Source of the DNA: Nitrospirota bacterium
GTDB taxonomy: Bacteria > Nitrospirota > Thermodesulfovibrionia > Thermodesulfovibrionales > UBA6898
DNA length: 9,096 nt
Direction: 5' to 3'
NCBI GenBank assembly: GCA_021787505.1
Contig: JAJYLU010000046.1
Coordinates: 1-9,096, forward strand
In this document: in pieces, positions 6,562-9,096 of the stretch
Layout: the number at the start of each line of letters is the position of its first letter
Position numbering within the stretch: the stretch's first letter is position 1
Notes under the pieces: model-generated
Seen by the model: the letters and a program-made list of their open reading frames with translations, nothing else
Databases searched by the model: none
Told to the model about the DNA's origin: nothing
Translations under genes and position numbers: made by a program

Positions 6562-6582
6562 CCGTTTGAGCCGCTCGAACGG
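6562..6582. terminator. Hairpin between convergent genes, possible bidirectional terminator
   Basis: CCGTTTGAG (6562-6570) and CTCGAACGG (6574-6582) pair over nine positions with one G-U wobble around a three-base loop. The hairpin lies in the 52-base gap between the convergent deaminase and helicase genes, where a terminator for both is expected. Neither side has a clear T-tract, so it may act with Rho or only as a 3' end stabiliser. Confidence 0.5.
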
Positions 6583-6599
6583 CTTGCACAAACACATTT

Positions 6600-8831
6600 T
6601 CAGTGAAGCCATTTTCTCAATAAAAACTTTGCCCCTTCCTTGTCGAGAGGCTCGTTTCTGTTGCCGCACTGGGCGTCCTGCACGCATGAGGGACAGCCCC
6701 CGGTGCACGGACATTCCTCGATGATACCGAGCGTCGCCTTCAGCCAGTCTCCACCGATTTCGAGCGCCCTTTTCGCAAGCCCGACCCCTCCTTCATAGCC
6801 GTCGTACAGGAATATTGCGGGCAGGCCGAAGTCCGGGAAACAGGTATGGCTGAGACCGCCCATGTCTCCCCTGTCGCACAAGGCAAAGAGCGGCATGGCC
6901 GCGATGGCGGTATGTTCCACTGCGTGGAGCGTGCCGCCCAGGTCAAACTCAGCAGATTCGACGTCCGATTTCGTCCACCTGTCTATCACGGTCCAGAGGC
7001 CTTCGGTCTCGAAGATATATTCCGGGAGGTCGAGGGTATGGCTCGAAATCCTCCGCCTGTCGAAAGTCCTCTTTTTATCATATCCGGTGACCTTGCTGGT
7101 GATCCTCAGCGATCCCCACGAACATTCGATGTCGCCGATCTTAACCCTCTCCCTTTCCCGGATGATTTCGGTCTTCCCCTCGCTGATCGGCTGCGTGTAG
7201 TACTGAGATTTGTCTTCTTTGCATATTGCCTTCCGCGCCAGCATGTCGAGTTCGACGACCGCGTATTGCTTCCCCCTGTGGAGATATAGCGCACCCGGAA
7301 ACGCCTCTCTGAATACCCGCCAGCCGCTCAGTTCGCCGATATGCCTGCCTGTCTCGGTGACGAGCGCGAAGCGTTCGCCTATTGCGCGAATGCTCACGTC
7401 TTTGTGTGGTCGCCTGCTCGCCGAAACCCATATGCCTTCCCGCTTTCCAGTGGAAAGCGTGCCTTCGGCGACAAGTTCTTCGACGAGCGGCATAAGCAGG
7501 GGAACATCATAGGCAGAGTCATCTTGTCTGAGGGGAAGTTCCGCTGCCGCGCAGACGAGATGTTTTCTGAGGATGTTCTTATTCCCGGGATCCACTACCA
7601 CGGCCTCGTGGCTCTTTGCGAAGAACTCCCCGGGGTGTCTCATGAAATATTGGTCCAGGGCGTCCTGAATCGCGATGAGTACCACTACCGACTCATCGCC
7701 CTGCCTTCCGACCCGGCCCGCCCTTTGCCAGGTGCTCGAGACCGATCCGGGATAACCGCAGAGTATGCAGCAGTCCAGTCCTCCTATATCGACGCCCAGT
7801 TCGAGCGCACTGGTCGAGACGACACCGAGCAAATCCCCGCTGAAGAGTCTAGCCTCGATTTCGCGCCTCTCTTTCGGCAGGAAGCCGGCCCGATACGGGC
7901 TTATCCTGCCGTGAAGTTCAGGGACGTAATTTAGTGTCCACGTGTAGATGAGCTCGGTGATCTTTCTTGCCTTGGTAAAGACGATCGTCCTGAGGCCCGC
8001 CTTCATGCATTGCACGAAGAGCCTCGTGGCCGCCGTGTACGGGCTTTCGATAGGGTTCATGAAATAGAAATGCTTCCCGGCTGAGGGAGCGCCGTTTTCA
8101 CGCACTGTCTCGAAGGGAAGGCCGGTGAGTTCGGTCGCAAGTCTTCCCGGATTGTCGATCGTGGCCGAGGCGGCAATGAACCGGGGATCGGAGCCGTAGA
8201 ATTCGCAGATCCGTCTCAGCCTCCTGAATATCTGAGCGACATGAGAGCCGAAGACGCCCCGGTAGGCGTGGATCTCATCTACTATCACATATTTCAGCGA
8301 CCTGAAAAAGCCCTCCCATTTCTTGTGGAAGGGCAGGAGCGCAAGGTGGAGCATGTCGGGGTTCGTGAATATGACATTAGGCATCGTCTCCCTGATCCTG
8401 CGTCTCATATATGCCGAAGTGTCGCCGTCATATACCTCACCCGCGCCGCCTATCCCCATGAGACCCGACAGTTCGTTCAGGTTTCTCAACTGGTCCTGTT
8501 CGAGTCCCTTCAGAGGAAATAGGTAAAGGGCATTGACGTGCGGATCGGCCTGTATGGATTCGAGGACCGGGACATTGTATGCCAGGCTCTTGCCGCTTGC
8601 GGTAGGCGTCATCAGCACGACGTTTTTCCGCTGTCGCACAAGGCTGACTGTCTCGGCCTGATGACGGTAATACTGTGTGATCCCCTTGCGGGCGAGTGCG
8701 TCACGCATCTTTTCGACTATGTCCAGCTCCTTGTACCGGGCTGCGACAGGCCCGATATACTCGCGTCCCGCCGCCTGGAGCTGAAACTCCCTGTCGCCCT
8801 CAAGAAACTTCACGAAGTCTTCAATCGTCAT
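6600..8831 (-). CDS. MrfA/YprA/Hrq1-like superfamily 2 helicase with C-terminal zinc-binding domain
   Basis: Numbering from ATG 8831 gives 743 residues. The two RecA-like domains show YRHQ (55-58), Walker A TPTASGKS (75-82), DEIH (185-188), ASAT (221-224) and motif VI QRAGRVGR (369-376). The C-terminal domain (DUF1998/MZB type) carries a cysteine cluster, ECPCTGGCPSC to QCGN (C707, C709, C713, C716, C722), as in Bacillus MrfA and yeast Hrq1. These proteins are 3'-5' DNA helicases; MrfA acts in repair of mitomycin-type lesions and Hrq1 in crosslink repair. A similar DNA-repair role here is inference. No gene for the MrfB exonuclease is in the window. The frame stays open upstream to an in-frame TTG at 8915 (28 more residues), but those residues do not look like the family and TTG has no good Shine-Dalgarno sequence. 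ATG 8831 fits the domain start better, though it also lacks one. Confidence 0.88.
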   Translation of the reverse strand: MTIEDFVKFLEGDREFQLQAAGREYIGPVAARYKELDIVEKMRDALARKGITQYYRHQAETVSLVRQRKNVVLMTPTASGKSLAYNVPVLESIQADPHVNALYLFPLKGLEQDQLRNLNELSGLMGIGGAGEVYDGDTSAYMRRRIRETMPNVIFTNPDMLHLALLPFHKKWEGFFRSLKYVIVDEIHAYRGVFGSHVAQIFRRLRRICEFYGSDPRFIAASATIDNPGRLATELTGLPFETVRENGAPSAGKHFYFMNPIESPYTAATRLFVQCMKAGLRTIVFTKARKITELIYTWTLNYVPELHGRISPYRAGFLPKERREIEARLFSGDLLGVVSTSALELGVDIGGLDCCILCGYPGSVSSTWQRAGRVGRQGDESVVVLIAIQDALDQYFMRHPGEFFAKSHEAVVVDPGNKNILRKHLVCAAAELPLRQDDSAYDVPLLMPLVEELVAEGTLSTGKREGIWVSASRRPHKDVSIRAIGERFALVTETGRHIGELSGWRVFREAFPGALYLHRGKQYAVVELDMLARKAICKEDKSQYYTQPISEGKTEIIRERERVKIGDIECSWGSLRITSKVTGYDKKRTFDRRRISSHTLDLPEYIFETEGLWTVIDRWTKSDVESAEFDLGGTLHAVEHTAIAAMPLFALCDRGDMGGLSHTCFPDFGLPAIFLYDGYEGGVGLAKRALEIGGDWLKATLGIIEECPCTGGCPSCVQDAQCGNRNEPLDKEGAKFLLRKWLH

Positions 8832-8836
8832 ATCTG

Positions 8837-8842
8837 ATTGTA
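8837..8842 (-). promoter_or_regulatory. Possible -10 box of the helicase gene
   Basis: TACAAT on the minus strand matches TATAAT in five of six positions and ends exactly five bases before ATG 8831, as TATAAT does before gspE. The -35 region is poor (TGAACT, three of six at 17 bases). If used, it would give a leaderless mRNA. A TTGACA also occurs at 8922-8917, but no good -10 box follows it. Confidence 0.3.
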
Positions 8843-8918
8843 AAACAAATGAAACGGTGAGTTCATGAATCTGACGCGCCGGTGGTTGGCTGAAGTAACG
8901 CCCTCTGACTTTCAACTG

Positions 8919-9096
8919 TCAAGATACCCTTGCCCTCGCACAAATCCGCCAACAGAGAAGGCGGACGTGATGAAAAAGTCCATAATCAGCGGCTCTGCTC
9001 AGCCCTCGGAATAGGCCAGCCAACCTTTCATGCAAGTCATTCATGGCTATATCTGCGTTTACGTGAATCACAATTAAATCCCCGCCGCTTTTATGG
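8919..9096 (-). other. Open minus-strand frame upstream of the helicase, coding status unclear
   Basis: On the minus strand the frame from 9095 to the TGA at 8921-8919 is open for 58 codons and continues off the right edge. It includes DLIVIHVNADIAMNDLHERL and an internal ATG at 9044. I do not recognise any family. The TGA is in the same frame as the helicase and lies three bases before the TTG at 8915. It could be the 3' end of an upstream gene or noncoding sequence that is open by chance, which is common at this GC content. Confidence 0.25.
8945..8965. repeat. Small inverted repeat upstream of the helicase
   Basis: TCCGCC (8945-8950) and GGCGGA (8960-8965) form a perfect six-base stem around a nine-base loop. 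On the minus strand it is followed by TTTGTG, a weak T-rich stretch, so it might end an upstream minus-strand transcript. The rest of 8832-9096 shows no other clear element. Confidence 0.3.

Noticed and set aside
6600..8831. The helicase as part of a phage-defence island.
   Set aside because: No nuclease, methyltransferase, sensor or mobile-element gene is next to it in the window; a housekeeping repair role is the simpler reading.
1..9096. CRISPR arrays, tRNA or rRNA genes, insertion sequences.
   Set aside because: I saw no regularly spaced repeats, no cloverleaf-like GTTCGA-type segments in gaps, and no transposase motifs.

Overview
The window is a chromosomal stretch of a Gram-negative (two-membrane) bacterium of moderately high GC. 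It has three blocks: a type II secretion (T2SS) operon on the minus strand, two metabolic/envelope genes on the plus strand, and a DNA-repair-type helicase on the minus strand. The T2SS genes show that an outer membrane is present. The sequence alone does not fix the taxon; the gene style would fit lineages such as Nitrospirota or Desulfobacterota, but that is only an impression. There are no rRNA or tRNA genes, CRISPR arrays, insertion sequences or phage genes.

Positions 1-4936 (minus strand, read right to left) hold gspE-gspF-gspH-gspI-gspJ-gspK. Adjacent genes abut, overlap by 1-4 bases, or are separated by only 14 bases, so the block is one operon with translational coupling. It encodes the cytoplasmic assembly ATPase (GspE), the inner-membrane platform protein (GspF) and the four minor pseudopilins H, I, J and K; K runs off the left edge. 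The major pseudopilin GspG, which normally lies between F and H, is absent, and no gspC or gspD precedes gspE. These parts must be encoded beyond the left edge or elsewhere. A near-consensus extended -10 box lies 5 bases before the gspE ATG, which suggests a leaderless transcript or a later true start.

Positions 4937-5054 are a divergent intergenic region. It carries the gspE promoter, a second TATAAT facing right, and a full-length Shine-Dalgarno sequence placed too far from the obvious ATG of the next gene. Positions 5055-5966 (plus) encode a GT2-family glycosyltransferase of the rhamnosyltransferase-like type, expected to act on cell-surface polysaccharide. After a spacer with two inverted repeats, positions 6062-6547 (plus) encode a zinc-dependent dCMP deaminase for dUMP/dTTP supply.

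A hairpin separates this gene from a convergent gene at 6600-8831 (minus), a superfamily 2 helicase with a C-terminal cysteine cluster of the MrfA/YprA/Hrq1 type. Its start is ambiguous (ATG at 8831 or an in-frame TTG at 8915), and the ATG also has a -10-like hexamer exactly 5 bases upstream. The last ~180 bases contain an open minus-strand frame of unknown meaning and a small hairpin.

Apart from the T2SS operon, the genes have no obvious shared pathway. I see no convincing undescribed multi-gene system. The most interesting points are the missing gspG, the repeated '-10 box, 5 bases, ATG' architecture, and the conflicting start signals of the glycosyltransferase.
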